Translations under genes and position numbers: made by a program
Shown: piece by piece, positions 8,733-18,029 of the stretch
How the letters are laid out: every line of letters begins with the position of its first letter
Numbering within the stretch: position 1 is the first letter of the stretch
NCBI RefSeq assembly: GCF_900108015.1
Contig: NZ_FNVP01000005.1
Span: 1-64,000, forward strand
DNA length: 64,000 nucleotides
Reading direction: 5' to 3'
Source of the DNA: Flavobacterium urumqiense
Lineage (GTDB): Bacteria; Bacteroidota; Bacteroidia; Flavobacteriales; Flavobacteriaceae
Notes under the pieces: generated by a model
What the model saw: the letters and a program-made list of their open reading frames with translations, nothing else
Databases searched by the model: none
Told to the model about the DNA's origin: nothing

Positions 8733-8840
8733 TTACTGGCACATACACATCATTTCATTACGCTCTTTATTAGTTGCAATTAGTTGCTTGTTTCCTTTTT
8801 GTTCATTTAAAATAACGAACGTGTTGACATACGTTTTCAT
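8733..8840 (-). CDS. Small 35-residue peptide ending in Cys-Met-Cys-Gln
   Basis: An open frame of 35 codons begins MKTYVNTFVILNEQ and ends NEMMCMCQ. It starts about 40 nt after a good promoter whose -7 box (8882-8889) abuts a perfect inverted repeat, and it follows the Rrf2 regulator gene on the same strand. It may be a leader peptide for sensing cysteine or sulfur supply, a metal-binding peptide, or a small protein in its own right. I do not recognise a family. The promoter and codon-like composition make it likely that it is transcribed; translation is inference. Confidence 0.5.
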   Translation of the reverse strand: MKTYVNTFVILNEQKGNKQLIATNKERNEMMCMCQ

Positions 8841-8881
8841 ATGTTTAAATTTGGATTGTTAATTAATTATTAAATTCGAGG

Positions 8882-8912
8882 CAAATATATTACTAATTCT
8901 ATAAAATTAGTA
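8882..8912 (-). promoter_or_regulatory. Promoter with overlapping palindromic operator
   Basis: On the minus strand, TATATTTG (8882-8889) matches the TAnnTTTG -7 box. Immediately upstream lies a perfect inverted repeat TACTAATT (8891-8898) / AATTAGTA (8905-8912) with a 6-nt spacer, placed between the -7 and -33 regions. The position suits a repressor. The adjacent Rrf2 gene is the obvious candidate regulator. Confidence 0.65.
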
Positions 8913-8931
8913 GAGTTTAAGATATATTTTT

Positions 8932-9345
8932 TTATTTTTTTACTAATGACGCTATAGTAATGCCCTGCATAGCTTTCAAAGTCTCGTCTCTTATAGTCAT
9001 CAATCCGTGTCGTAACAGGCATTCAGACTCACTTGTGCAATCGGAACAGGGTTCATAAAAATTTAATGATGCACATGGAAGTAGTGCAATTGCACCATCA
9101 AATAATCGGTGAATATCAGCCAAAGTAATCTCGTTTTTGGATTTTAAAAGATAATAACCGCCAAATTTACCTTGTTTGCTTCCTACGAAATATCCCCGCT
9201 TTAAGTCCAATAATATCTGCTCCAAAAACTTTTTTGGAATAGAAGCTGCTTCAGCAATTTCAATAGTTCTGGAAATGTGATTTTCGTCTTGTTGCGCTAA
9301 AAACAGTAATGCTTTGAGCGCGTATTTGGCTTTATGTGAAAGCAT
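8932..9345 (-). CDS. Rrf2 family transcriptional regulator
   Basis: A 137-residue winged-helix regulator. The N-terminal HTH (about residues 2-65) is of the Rrf2 type (MLSHKAKYALKALLFLA... SIPKKFLEQILLDLK). The C-terminal half has four cysteines (91, 100, 103, 109), which could hold an Fe-S cluster or sense thiols. Rrf2 proteins include IscR, NsrR and the cysteine regulator CymR; which of these roles applies cannot be told here. It is followed by an operator-promoter and a Cys-containing small peptide gene, suggesting a sulfur- or redox-linked job. Confidence 0.9.
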   Translation of the reverse strand: MLSHKAKYALKALLFLAQQDENHISRTIEIAEAASIPKKFLEQILLDLKRGYFVGSKQGKFGGYYLLKSKNEITLADIHRLFDGAIALLPCASLNFYEPCSDCTSESECLLRHGLMTIRDETLKAMQGITIASLVKK

Positions 9346-9522
9346 TTAATGTAATTGATTTATGTTTTTTGATTGGTTAGACTCTGCAAATATTTAAAAA
9401 TAAAAAATAGAAACTATTTATAATTTAAAGTAACCCTTGTTTTTTACTTAGTAATTTCAATCATCAATGTGTTTATTTCACACATAGAACGGGATAGTGA
9501 TAGTGAGGCTAAATATTGCCAC

Positions 9523-10332
9523 TTACCAACCTCCGCCAGATCCACCGCCGGAGAAACCTCCGCCGCCAAATCCTCCGCCGAAGCCGCCACCGCCACCTCC
9601 AAAACCACCACCGGAAGAACCTCCAAAGCCACCACCACTGCTTCTGCCTAGACTACTAAGAATGAGAACATCTAGCAAACTAGGTCCGCCACCTCTGTTA
9701 CCGGAATTTCCACCTCCACCTTTATTTCTTGAAATTAGTACAAGAATAATGATGACAATAACTATAATTGGCATAATTGGAAAACCTTTTTCTTTTCCTT
9801 TAATTTGTTTTCGTTCCCCTTTATATTTCCCTTTAAAAACATCAATTATAGCATCGGTACCTTTATCAAGACCTCTGAAATAACTTCCGGCTTTAAATTC
9901 TGGAATAATAATATTTCGGGTAATTTCGCCGCCTATTCCAGCAGATAAACGATCTTCAAGTCCATAACCAGCAGAAATCCAAATTTTTCTTTCGGCTTTA
10001 GCTAATAAAATAAGGACACCATTATCGTCCTTTGCAGTTCCTCCAATTCCCCATTGTTGTCCCCATTTTGGCGTAAGAATACCTATGTCTTCGCCTTTAA
10101 GGCTTTCAATGGTAATAATGACAATTTGGGTTGTAGTTGAATCAGAATATTTAATAAGTTTTTCTTCTAATTGTGCTTTTTCGGTTGCGCTTAAAACAGT
10201 AGCATAATCATAAACAGAAGTCTGAAAACTTGGTTTATCAGGAATGGTAAATTGAGCAAAACTAATTTGTGTAAATAAAAAACAAACTATTAGCGTTAGG
10301 AAAATTTTGGTATTCTTTTTAAGTAAAATCAT
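9523..10332 (-). CDS. TPM-domain protein with glycine-rich tail (YgcG family)
   Basis: A 269-residue protein with a signal peptide (residues 1-26), a TPM (TLP18.3/Psb32/MOLO-1) domain at about 33-170, one membrane segment (about 187-201) and a long Gly-rich C-terminal tail (about 205-269, many GGG and GFGGG units, ending in W). This is the YgcG layout: an extracytoplasmic domain anchored in the membrane with a low-complexity tail. It is the last of a leftward lemA-TPM-TPM operon. Its ATG overlaps the stop of the upstream gene (TAATG). Confidence 0.9.
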   Translation of the reverse strand: MILLKKNTKIFLTLIVCFLFTQISFAQFTIPDKPSFQTSVYDYATVLSATEKAQLEEKLIKYSDSTTTQIVIITIESLKGEDIGILTPKWGQQWGIGGTAKDDNGVLILLAKAERKIWISAGYGLEDRLSAGIGGEITRNIIIPEFKAGSYFRGLDKGTDAIIDVFKGKYKGERKQIKGKEKGFPIMPIIVIVIIILVLISRNKGGGGNSGNRGGGPSLLDVLILSSLGRSSGGGFGGSSGGGFGGGGGGFGGGFGGGGFSGGGSGGGW

Positions 10333-10769
10333 TATCCTTTAGATATTTCGTTTGATAATTCATTAGTATCGCCATCCTGCCAAGGAAAATATTTTTTCAA
10401 TTGTTCACCAGCAATTAAAATTCCATCAATAAGTCCTTGTTTGAAATTTCCGTTTTTAAAATGGTTTTTCATAATTTCTTTTGTAGTATCCCAAAAATCA
10501 TCAGCGACAAGGTCATTAATTCCTTTGTCTCCGCAAATCACAAATTTTTTATCAGCGACAGCCAAATAAATTAAAACGCCATTTTGAAGTTGGGTTTCGT
10601 CCATTCTCAATTCATGAAAAACTTCCAAAGCCCTGTCAAAAGGAACTTTGGAAGTTGTTTTTTCTATATGCACTCTAATCTCGCCAGAAGTATTTTTTTC
10701 AGCCATGCGAATGGCTTCAACAATGGCGAGTTCTTCTTCTTGCGTTAAAAAATTTTCTACTTTTGACAT
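10332..10769 (-). CDS. TPM-domain protein, soluble
   Basis: A 145-residue protein with a single TPM domain (about residues 5-130) and no signal peptide or membrane segment. It lies between lemA and the larger TPM protein, nine bases after lemA, and overlaps the next gene by one base. Such lemA-TPM-TPM groups are common in Bacteroidota; their biochemical role is not established. Confidence 0.88.
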   Translation of the reverse strand: MSKVENFLTQEEELAIVEAIRMAEKNTSGEIRVHIEKTTSKVPFDRALEVFHELRMDETQLQNGVLIYLAVADKKFVICGDKGINDLVADDFWDTTKEIMKNHFKNGNFKQGLIDGILIAGEQLKKYFPWQDGDTNELSNEISKG

Positions 10770-10778
10770 TGTTTTGGA

Positions 10779-11372
10779 TTAGAATTTTACTTCAACAGGT
10801 TTTTCGGCACCTACAGCAGCTTCAAAATATGGTTTTTCTTTAAATCCAAACATGCCTGCAAATAAAGAATTAGGGAATGTTTTGACATGTGTGTTGTAAG
10901 GTTTAACTGCCTCGTTAAAACGAGTTCTGGCCGTTAAGATTTGATTTTCAGTACTTGCCAATTCGTCCTGTAATTTCAGGAAATTTTGATTGGCTTTCAA
11001 TTCAGGATATCTCTCCACTGATACCAATAAGCGAGACAATGAACTACTCACGCCACTTTGAGCCTGATTAAATTGTGTTAATTGTTCCGGAGTAATGTTT
11101 TTTGGATCAATTGTTATCGCTGTAGCTTTGGCACGTGCTTCAATCACGGCAGTCAAAGTTGATTTTTCAAAATCAGCCGCTCCTTTTACAGTGTTTACTA
11201 AATTTCCAATAAGGTCATTTCTTCTTTGGTAAGAAGTTTGAACATTACCCCAAGATTCGTTGATGTTTTGTTCATAAGTTACTGCGGTATTGTTTATCCC
11301 TTTAACCCAGCTATAAATTCCAATAATTACAACTATTGCAATAATCCACGGTAAAAATTTTTTAAAATCCAT
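10779..11372 (-). CDS. lemA: LemA family protein
   Basis: A 197-residue LemA protein: one N-terminal membrane anchor (about residues 7-24) followed by the helical LemA domain with the motifs YQRRNDLIGNLVNTVKG, and NQILTARTRFNEAV. LemA domains are usually exposed outside the membrane. Function is unclear across the family. First gene of the lemA-TPM-TPM operon. Confidence 0.93.
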   Translation of the reverse strand: MDFKKFLPWIIAIVVIIGIYSWVKGINNTAVTYEQNINESWGNVQTSYQRRNDLIGNLVNTVKGAADFEKSTLTAVIEARAKATAITIDPKNITPEQLTQFNQAQSGVSSSLSRLLVSVERYPELKANQNFLKLQDELASTENQILTARTRFNEAVKPYNTHVKTFPNSLFAGMFGFKEKPYFEAAVGAEKPVEVKF

Positions 11373-11426
11373 TTTTGTTTAATTTAAAGTTTAGTGTTTA
11401 ATTTTATAAAATCTGCAATCAACAAT

Positions 11427-11759
11427 CTACAGTTGATTTTTAATGTTTGATAATTGTGTTCGTATGGTTTCCAGTTTTCGAATAATTTCAAATTTATCCA
11501 AGGTTTTCTTCTGGCCTTCTTTCAAATGTGTTTTGGCACCTTCCAGTGTAAAACCTCTTTCTTTTACCAAGTGAAAGATCAGTTGTAAATTAGTCACATC
11601 TTCAGGAGTAAACATGCGATTTCCTTTGGCATTTTTTTTCGGCTTAAGGATATCAAATTCATTATCCCAAAAACGAATCAGTGAGGCATTCACATCAAAT
11701 GCTTTGGCCACTTCACCAATGCCGTAATACCTTTTATCTTTAGAAAGTTCAATATGCAT
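11427..11759 (-). CDS. MerR family transcriptional regulator
   Basis: A 110-residue protein with a MerR-type winged helix (YYGIGEVAKAFDVNASLIRF... NRMFTPEDVTNLQLI) followed by a short coiled coil for dimerisation. The ATG at 11759 gives the normal N-terminus (MHIELSKDKRYY). A frame reaching further upstream to 11849 would add 30 residues written by low-quality intergenic sequence and is not believed. No effector domain or metal-binding cysteines are present. It follows the M23 peptidase gene by about 100 bases on the same strand. Confidence 0.88.
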   Translation of the reverse strand: MHIELSKDKRYYGIGEVAKAFDVNASLIRFWDNEFDILKPKKNAKGNRMFTPEDVTNLQLIFHLVKERGFTLEGAKTHLKEGQKKTLDKFEIIRKLETIRTQLSNIKNQL

Positions 11760-11859
11760 ATTGTTTTTATTTTTTTTGTCCAGTTGAATTAGCCACTGAA
11801 TACTATTTTTTATCTTCTTACTGAACACTGCCAACCGAACACTGAACACTATTTTTGTG

Positions 11860-12837
11860 TTAGTCTAATGACTGATTTTCTTGGTTAGCCAACTTTGAAA
11901 TGGCAACATACTCAATTGCTGAAATATTTCCGTAATAAAAATTTAATGGATTTACAACATTCCCATCTTTGTGTACTTCATAATGTAAGTGCGGTCCTTC
12001 GGATCTCCCAGTGCTGCCCACATATCCTATAATATCGCCGCGTTTTACATGTTGTCCAGCCCGAACTTTATATTTACTTAAGTGCCCATATAAGGTTTCA
12101 TAACCATAACCGTGTTTAATTACAATATGATTTCCATAGCCTGACGCCGTATTATCAGCCTTCTCTATTACGCCATCTCCCGTAGCATAAATGGGAGTTC
12201 CTGTATTTGCACTAAAATCCATGCCTTTATGCATTTTTCTCGCTTTAGTAAAAGGATCCGTTCGATATCCAAAACCAGACGCCAATTGTTTTAAATTCTC
12301 ATTCCTTACGGGCTGAATAGCTGGAATAGCTGCCAATAATTTATTTTTTGCTTTTGCTAAGTCTAAAATAATATCCAGAGATTTCGACTGAATTGCCAAT
12401 TCTTTGCTAAGCACATCAACTCTTTTTGTCGTATTGATTACCAGCTGAGAATTGTCATAACCTTCTAATGCTTTATAGCGATTGATATTACCAAAACCTG
12501 ATTTTCGCACGGAGTCAGGAATCGCAGAAGTATTAAAATAGATCCTGTATAAATTATTATCCCTATCTTCAACGTCTTCAACAACACCATCAACCTGATC
12601 CATTTTTTTATTTAAAATAGAAAAATTCAACTTCAAATTGTCAATTTCACGCGCTTGCAAACGATCTTTTGGCGTTTCAAAATACGGAGTGTTCAATAAA
12701 ACTATAAAACATAAAAATCCGAACAATGCCGATGCGATTAAAAATAAGGCTACAACGCCAAATTTCTTTCTTTTTCTTACTTTTATTTTTCGGTATGCTA
12801 GATTTTCGGAATCGTAATAATATTTTACTTTCGCCAT
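11860..12837 (-). CDS. M23 (LytM-type) peptidoglycan metallopeptidase
   Basis: A 325-residue cell-wall hydrolase. It has a basic cytoplasmic N-terminus, one membrane segment (about residues 28-50), a coiled-coil region (about 60-165) and a C-terminal M23 domain with the zinc ligands HKGMDF (H and D) and HLHYEV. It probably cleaves peptide bonds in peptidoglycan or activates other hydrolases during growth or division. The MerR gene follows on the same strand. Confidence 0.92.
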   Translation of the reverse strand: MAKVKYYYDSENLAYRKIKVRKRKKFGVVALFLIASALFGFLCFIVLLNTPYFETPKDRLQAREIDNLKLNFSILNKKMDQVDGVVEDVEDRDNNLYRIYFNTSAIPDSVRKSGFGNINRYKALEGYDNSQLVINTTKRVDVLSKELAIQSKSLDIILDLAKAKNKLLAAIPAIQPVRNENLKQLASGFGYRTDPFTKARKMHKGMDFSANTGTPIYATGDGVIEKADNTASGYGNHIVIKHGYGYETLYGHLSKYKVRAGQHVKRGDIIGYVGSTGRSEGPHLHYEVHKDGNVVNPLNFYYGNISAIEYVAISKLANQENQSLD

Positions 12838-12942
12838 ATTTTAAAATACCCTATTTTTGCACCTTCTTAAAAGGTTAGTCGAACAAATTTAATAAATGTT
12901 TCATTTGTTCAACCCTTTTTTCAGGAATAAATATAATAATGT

Positions 12943-13084
12943 GCCTATTCCAGCTATTCGTTGCAAGTTCTCGTCTTGAAATATTTTTTTCTAATGAGCC
13001 AGCAGGAGCTTCCTCCGGTCGCTCTGCTATCTCAAGAAAAAATAAATTTCAAAACCGCGAAGCTTTTCACTGCTATCTGGGGCA
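12943..13084 (-). repeat. Dispersed intergenic repeat, copy 2
   Basis: Inverted relative to copy 1 (1160-1305). Read on the minus strand it has the GCCCCAGAT head (13076-13084), the central block (13007-13023, two mismatches to the other copies) and an AGCTGGAAT tail. It fills most of the intergenic space between the M23 gene and alaS. The remaining bases (12838-12942 and 13085-13168) show no gene. Confidence 0.7.
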
Positions 13085-13168
13085 AAATGTTAATTCGTTG
13101 ATTTGATTATTCGTTTTTGCGATACAATCGATTATATAAATTAACTAATAACCGATTAAACAATAAAA

Positions 13169-15835
13169 ATGACATCACAAGACGTACGTAAACAATTTCT
13201 AGATTTTTTCGCATCAAAAGGACACTTAATCGTTCCATCAGCACCCATAGTTCTAAAAGATGATCCAACCCTGATGTTCAACAACTCAGGAATGGCGCAG
13301 TTCAAAGAATATTTCCTTGGGAACGCCACGCCAAAAAGCAATAGAATTGCCGATACACAAAAATGTCTTCGTGTTTCAGGAAAACACAATGACTTAGAAG
13401 ATGTAGGTTTTGATACCTACCACCATACCATGTTTGAAATGCTTGGGAACTGGTCTTTTGGGGATTATTTCAAAAAAGAAGCCATCAACTGGGCTTGGGA
13501 ACTTTTGACGGAAGTTTATAAAATCCCAAAAGAAAATTTATACGTTTCCGTATTTGAAGGGAATCCAGAAGAAAATGTACCGTTCGATCAGGAAGCTTGG
13601 GATATTTGGAAGGGATTGATTGATGAAGACCGAATCATTCTTGGAAACAAGAAAGATAATTTCTGGGAAATGGGCGACCAAGGACCTTGTGGACCGTGCT
13701 CAGAAATTCATGTTGACATTCGTTCTGCTGAAGAGAAAGCTTTAGTATCAGGAAAGAGTTTGGTAAACAATGACCACCCACAAGTAGTGGAAATCTGGAA
13801 CAACGTATTTATGGAGTTCAACCGTAAAGCAGACGGTTCTCTGGAAAAATTGCCAGCAAAACACGTGGATACCGGAATGGGATTTGAGCGTTTGTGTATG
13901 GCATTACAAGGAAAAACGTCTAATTATGACACGGATGTTTTTACGCCACTTATTGAAAAAGTAGAACAAATTACAGGATTAAAATATACACCGAATAATG
14001 TTACTCTGAGCGGAGTCGAAGAGAGCGAAGAGCAAAATAAAACCAATATCGCTATTCGTGTAGTGGTCGATCACGTTCGTGCCGTGGCTTTTGCTATTGC
14101 CGACGGACAATTGCCATCCAATACAGGCGCAGGTTATGTAATTCGTAGAATTTTACGTCGTGCAATTCGTTACGGATTTACGTTTTTGAATACTAAAGAA
14201 CCGTTTATCAATCAATTGGTAGCCGTTTTAGCCAATCAAATGGGTGAATTTTTTCCAGAAATCAAATCGCAACAACAATTGGTTACGAATGTAATTCGCG
14301 AAGAAGAAGCATCGTTCCTAAGAACGTTAGACCAAGGATTACAATTGTTAGATAAAGTTATCGAGGAGGAAAAAGCCTTTCCGTCGGAAGGGTTGGGGAG
14401 GATTTCCGGTACTAAAGCATTTGAATTATATGATACTTTTGGATTTCCAATTGACTTAACAGCATTAATTCTTAAAGAAAAAGGATTGGAACTGGATGAA
14501 GCAGGTTTTAACACTGCCATGCAAGCTCAAAAAAATCGTTCCCGCGCTGCATCAGAACTTTCTACCGAAGATTGGTCCGTGTTGATTTCAGGAAATGTAG
14601 AAACATTTGTGGGTTACGATCAATCAGAAAGTAACGTAAAAATCACTCGTATTCGTAAAATTGACAGTAAAAAGGACGGGATTTTATACCAAATCGTTTT
14701 AGATAACACGCCATTCTATCCAGAAGGTGGTGGGCAAGTGGGTGATAAAGGAACTTTGGTTTCTGCAAATGAAACGATTGAAATCATCGATACTAAAAAA
14801 GAAAATAACCTGATCTTGCATTTTACAAAACAATTACCGGAAAATATAAACGCTGGTTTTGTTGCTAAAGTAAATCAGGATTTGAGAAGTTTATCTTCTA
14901 GAAATCATTCTGCTACACACTTAATGCACCAGGCGTTGAGAAGTATTCTTGGAACTCATGTAGAACAAAAAGGTTCCTTAGTAAATCCAAATTATTTGCG
15001 TTTTGACTTTTCTCATTTTTCTAAAATGACAGAAACCGAATTGCAACAAGTGGAAGATTTTGTAAACGCAAGAATTCAAGAACAATTACCACTTATAGAA
15101 AGAAGAAATATTCCAATTCAACAAGCTATAGAAGAAGGCGCAATGGCGTTGTTTGGTGAAAAATACGGAGATAATGTACGTGCCATAAAATTTGGTGAAA
15201 GCATGGAATTATGCGGTGGAATTCACGTCAAAAACACGGCTGAAATCTGGCATTTCAAAATCGTTTCTGAAGGAGCGGTAGCTGCGGGAATTCGTCGTAT
15301 TGAAGCGATTACGAGTGATGCTGTGAAAGCACATTTTGCTTCGTATGAAAATACATTAAATGAAGTGAAAACAGCGTTAAAAAATCCTCAGGATATTTTG
15401 AAAGCCGTTCATTTGATGCAGGAAGAAAATGCCAAATTGGCCAAACAAATTGAGATTTTGGTGAAGGACAAAGTTAAAAATTTGAAATCAAGTTTAATTG
15501 CTGAAATTCAGGAAATAAACGGTGTTCAATTTTTGGCAAAACAAGTGGATTTGAATCCGGAAGGAGCAAAAGATTTAGCGTATGAATTAGGAAATTTAGG
15601 AAATAACTTATTTTTGGTTTTGGCTACAGCCGAGGAAGAAAAACCAATGTTAACCTGTTATGTTTCTAAAGAATTAGTTGCGGAGAAAAACCTAAATGCT
15701 GGGCAAGTAGTTCGCGAATTGGGTAAATTTATCCAAGGTGGCGGCGGCGGGCAACCGTTTTTTGCGACAGCAGGAGGGAAGAATGTAGCTGGAATTCAGC
15801 AAGCTTTGGAGAAGGCAATTGAGTTTGTAAAGTAA
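13169..15835 (+). CDS. alaS: Alanine-tRNA ligase
   Basis: Charges tRNA-Ala and edits mischarged Ser/Gly. The 888-residue protein has the class II core at the N-terminus (motif 2 region [14 protein letters not shown]), the editing domain with zinc ligands HSATH and CGGIH, and a C-Ala domain ending in a glycine-rich [14 protein letters not shown] stretch. Two short stretches look foreign to the family: residues about 277-288 ([11 protein letters not shown]) and about 403-414 (FPSEGLGRI). Both are written by DNA resembling dispersed repeats and keep the frame. Transcribed alone, with no clear promoter box seen in the repeat-filled upstream region. Confidence 0.97.
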   Translation: MTSQDVRKQFLDFFASKGHLIVPSAPIVLKDDPTLMFNNSGMAQFKEYFLGNATPKSNRIADTQKCLRVSGKHNDLEDVGFDTYHHTMFEMLGNWSFGDYFKKEAINWAWELLTEVYKIPKENLYVSVFEGNPEENVPFDQEAWDIWKGLIDEDRIILGNKKDNFWEMGDQGPCGPCSEIHVDIRSAEEKALVSGKSLVNNDHPQVVEIWNNVFMEFNRKADGSLEKLPAKHVDTGMGFERLCMALQGKTSNYDTDVFTPLIEKVEQITGLKYTPNNVTLSGVEESEEQNKTNIAIRVVVDHVRAVAFAIADGQLPSNTGAGYVIRRILRRAIRYGFTFLNTKEPFINQLVAVLANQMGEFFPEIKSQQQLVTNVIREEEASFLRTLDQGLQLLDKVIEEEKAFPSEGLGRISGTKAFELYDTFGFPIDLTALILKEKGLELDEAGFNTAMQAQKNRSRAASELSTEDWSVLISGNVETFVGYDQSESNVKITRIRKIDSKKDGILYQIVLDNTPFYPEGGGQVGDKGTLVSANETIEIIDTKKENNLILHFTKQLPENINAGFVAKVNQDLRSLSSRNHSATHLMHQALRSILGTHVEQKGSLVNPNYLRFDFSHFSKMTETELQQVEDFVNARIQEQLPLIERRNIPIQQAIEEGAMALFGEKYGDNVRAIKFGESMELCGGIHVKNTAEIWHFKIVSEGAVAAGIRRIEAITSDAVKAHFASYENTLNEVKTALKNPQDILKAVHLMQEENAKLAKQIEILVKDKVKNLKSSLIAEIQEINGVQFLAKQVDLNPEGAKDLAYELGNLGNNLFLVLATAEEEKPMLTCYVSKELVAEKNLNAGQVVRELGKFIQGGGGGQPFFATAGGKNVAGIQQALEKAIEFVK

Positions 15836-15922
15836 TAATCTCGTATTTTTTTGTCTCGAAAAGTCTCAGAAATGCAAAGTATTTTTGGATAAATATTTAA
15901 AAATATCCGTTAATAATAGCTC

Positions 15923-15937
15923 TGCGACTTTGCGAGA
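15923..15937 (+). repeat. 15-bp direct repeat, left copy
   Basis: TGCGACTTTGCGAGA, identical to 16357-16371. The pair brackets a decayed GxxExxY gene. Confidence 0.75.
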
Positions 15938-15967
15938 TTTTTTAATGTAGTAGCGAGAAATAAAAAA

Positions 15968-16344
15968 ATGATTGAAAAACGAGATTTCATAAATTGTTGT
16001 TGATGTTTTTTACAAAATATACACTAAGCTTGGTCCGGGTTTATTAGAATCAGTTTATGAAGGTATTTTGTTTTGTAAGTTAACAAAAAGAGGATTAATA
16101 GTTGAAAGTCAAAAACCATTTTCCGTTGTTTGTGACAAAGTAAAATTAGGTATTGGATTTAGAACTTCCTGATATTAGAAAATAAAGTCATTTTAGAAAT
16201 AAAATTAGTTGAACAAATTGCTAATGTAAATCCAAAGTAATTTTAACGTATCTGAAAATTACAGGAGTGAAATTGGACTTGTTACGTAATTTCAACGAAC
16301 CACTAATTAAAATCGGAATTACAAGAATTATAAATAATCTCTAA
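15968..16344 (+). pseudogene. Degraded GxxExxY family gene
   Basis: No intact frame, but the three frames together give a GxxExxY protein. A start MIEKRDFIN is followed by a one-base shift into KLGPGLLESVYEGILF (the GxxExxY signature), then SQKPFSVVCDKVKLGIGFRT, a stop and further shift, then LENKVILEIKLVEQIANVN (the acidic/lysine nuclease-like region), and KLDLLRNFNEPLIKIGI. GxxExxY proteins are small PD-(D/E)xK-like proteins of unknown role. At least three disruptions make it a pseudogene. Confidence 0.85.
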
Positions 16345-16356
16345 CCTTTGTGTCTT

Positions 16357-16371
16357 TGCGACTTTGCGAGA
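16357..16371 (+). repeat. 15-bp direct repeat, right copy
   Basis: TGCGACTTTGCGAGA, identical to 15923-15937. It ends eight bases before the GSCFA start codon. Confidence 0.75.
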
Positions 16372-16378
16372 AATAAAT

Positions 16379-17335
16379 ATGAACTTCAGAACCCAAATCC
16401 CCATTTCCAAAAGTAATTGTCCAATACAGTATAATTCTAAAATTCTCTCTTTGGGTTCATGTTTTGCTGTAAATATGGCGGAGAAACTGGACTATTTTAA
16501 GTTTCAAAATAGTTGTAATCCATTTGGGATTTTATTCCATCCGTTGGCGATTGAAAAACTAATAGATTTTGCTGTTTCCAAAAAGCAATTTACAGAAAAC
16601 GACATTTTTTTTCACGATGAACGATGGCATTGTTTTGATGTGCATTCTGATTCGAGTAATTCAAGTAAAGAGGAATTATTAGAATCATTAAACGCAATAA
16701 TCAAATCAACAAATCAACAAATAACCGAATCAACACATTTCATTATCACTTATGGAACGTCGTGGGTATATCGAAATATTGAAAGCGATTCTATTGTGGC
16801 GAATTGCCATAAAGTGCCACAAAAGTTGTTCGAAAAAGAATTACTTTCTGTTGAAGAAATAAAAAAAAGTATTACAAATACAGTAAAATTACTACATGCT
16901 GTAAATCCGGATTGCAATATTATTTTCACGGTTTCGCCGGTACGTCACATCAAAGATGGTTTTGTCGAAAATCAGTGGAGCAAATCTAACTTGATTTCGG
17001 CTATTCATAGCGTTTTAGATACTGAAGACTGCAAAATGAATACCGAATACTTTCCCAGCTACGAAATCATGATGGATGAACTTCGGGATTACCGTTTTTA
17101 TGCCGAAGATATGTTACATCCTAATCAAGTGGCCATCAATTATATTTGGAAACGTTTTAAGGAAACTACGATTTCTGAAACTGCTTTTACTACGATGGAT
17201 GAAGTTTCAACTATTCAAAAAAGTCTTTCGCACAAGCCTTTTAATCCGAATTCCGAAAGTCATTTGAAATTTGAGTCTAAAGTCAGAGAAAAAATCACTA
17301 AATTGGAATCAGAATATTCATTCATGAAATTTTAA
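16379..17335 (+). CDS. GSCFA domain protein
   Basis: A 318-residue protein of the GSCFA family, named for its motif, here SLGSCFAVNMAEKL near residue 30. The fold is SGNH-hydrolase-like: the Ser in GSCF, a TYGTSWVY block, and a C-terminal DMLHPN with Asp/His as would-be catalytic residues. Substrate unknown. The ATG at 16379 is chosen; an upstream in-frame TTG lies inside the direct repeat. DUF4230 follows two bases later, so the pair is an operon. Confidence 0.88.
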   Translation: MNFRTQIPISKSNCPIQYNSKILSLGSCFAVNMAEKLDYFKFQNSCNPFGILFHPLAIEKLIDFAVSKKQFTENDIFFHDERWHCFDVHSDSSNSSKEELLESLNAIIKSTNQQITESTHFIITYGTSWVYRNIESDSIVANCHKVPQKLFEKELLSVEEIKKSITNTVKLLHAVNPDCNIIFTVSPVRHIKDGFVENQWSKSNLISAIHSVLDTEDCKMNTEYFPSYEIMMDELRDYRFYAEDMLHPNQVAINYIWKRFKETTISETAFTTMDEVSTIQKSLSHKPFNPNSESHLKFESKVREKITKLESEYSFMKF

Positions 17336-17337
17336 TT

Positions 17338-17958
17338 ATGCTTAGAAGAATACTTATTGCAATAGCAGTTATCGGTGGAATATTTTTATTATTCAAATTT
17401 TGTGACTTTAAGAAAAACGATGATGAAGACATCAGTTACAATACTAATCTCATTCAACAACAAATTCTAAATGTTGGAAAATTAGTTGTTACTGAAGGTC
17501 ATTTCTCAGAAGTGATTACCTATAAGAATCAGCAGAAATACTTATTGGATATGCTTTCATTCGAGAAAAAAGCATTAGTGATTGTCAATGCCGATGTAAC
17601 TGTTGCCTATGATTTGCACAAAATGAAATACGATATTGATGAAAAAAATAAAACAATCACAATTATTAGTATTCCCAAAGAAGAAATAAAAATCAGCCCT
17701 GATATTCAGTTTTACAACGTCGAACAAAGTAAATTGAATCCATTTACTGGAGATGATTACAATAAAATTAATAAATCTGTAAAAGCAAATTTAGCCAAGA
17801 AAATTGAAAAATCGTCACTAAAAACAAATGCTCAAAATCGATTGATAAGCGAATTGTCCAAAATATTGATTCTGACCAACACCATGGGTTGGAAATTACA
17901 ATACGAAGGAAAAGTAATTGAAAGCGAAAAAGATTTTGGAAAGCAAATTAAATTATAA
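17338..17958 (+). CDS. DUF4230 domain protein
   Basis: A 206-residue protein with an N-terminal membrane anchor (about residues 4-22) and an extracytoplasmic DUF4230 domain (about 45-200). The family's role is unknown. It starts two bases after the GSCFA stop codon. Confidence 0.85.
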   Translation: MLRRILIAIAVIGGIFLLFKFCDFKKNDDEDISYNTNLIQQQILNVGKLVVTEGHFSEVITYKNQQKYLLDMLSFEKKALVIVNADVTVAYDLHKMKYDIDEKNKTITIISIPKEEIKISPDIQFYNVEQSKLNPFTGDDYNKINKSVKANLAKKIEKSSLKTNAQNRLISELSKILILTNTMGWKLQYEGKVIESEKDFGKQIKL

Positions 17959-17969
17959 TTTAAAAAATG

Positions 17970-18022
17970 AACCGCAAATAAAGAGATTTTAGCTAATGCT
18001 AAAAATTGCTAAAGTTGCGGTT
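17970..18022. terminator. Convergent terminator between DUF4230 and the hydroxylase
   Basis: AACCGCAA (17970-17977) / TTGCGGTT (18015-18022), with an inner TTTTAGC/GCTAAAA stem and a T-rich end at 18023-18031. It lies between convergent genes and could serve the plus-strand operon. Confidence 0.55.
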
Positions 18023-18029
18023 AAATTTT

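Noticed and set aside
9497..9883. Proline-rich open frame on the plus strand
   Set aside because: It is the complement of the glycine-rich tail of the TPM protein; GGC/GGA codons on one strand read as Pro codons on the other.
11760..11849. N-terminal extension of the MerR regulator
   Set aside because: The added 30 residues are written by intergenic sequence and are absent from the usual MerR N-terminus, which begins at the ATG at 11759.
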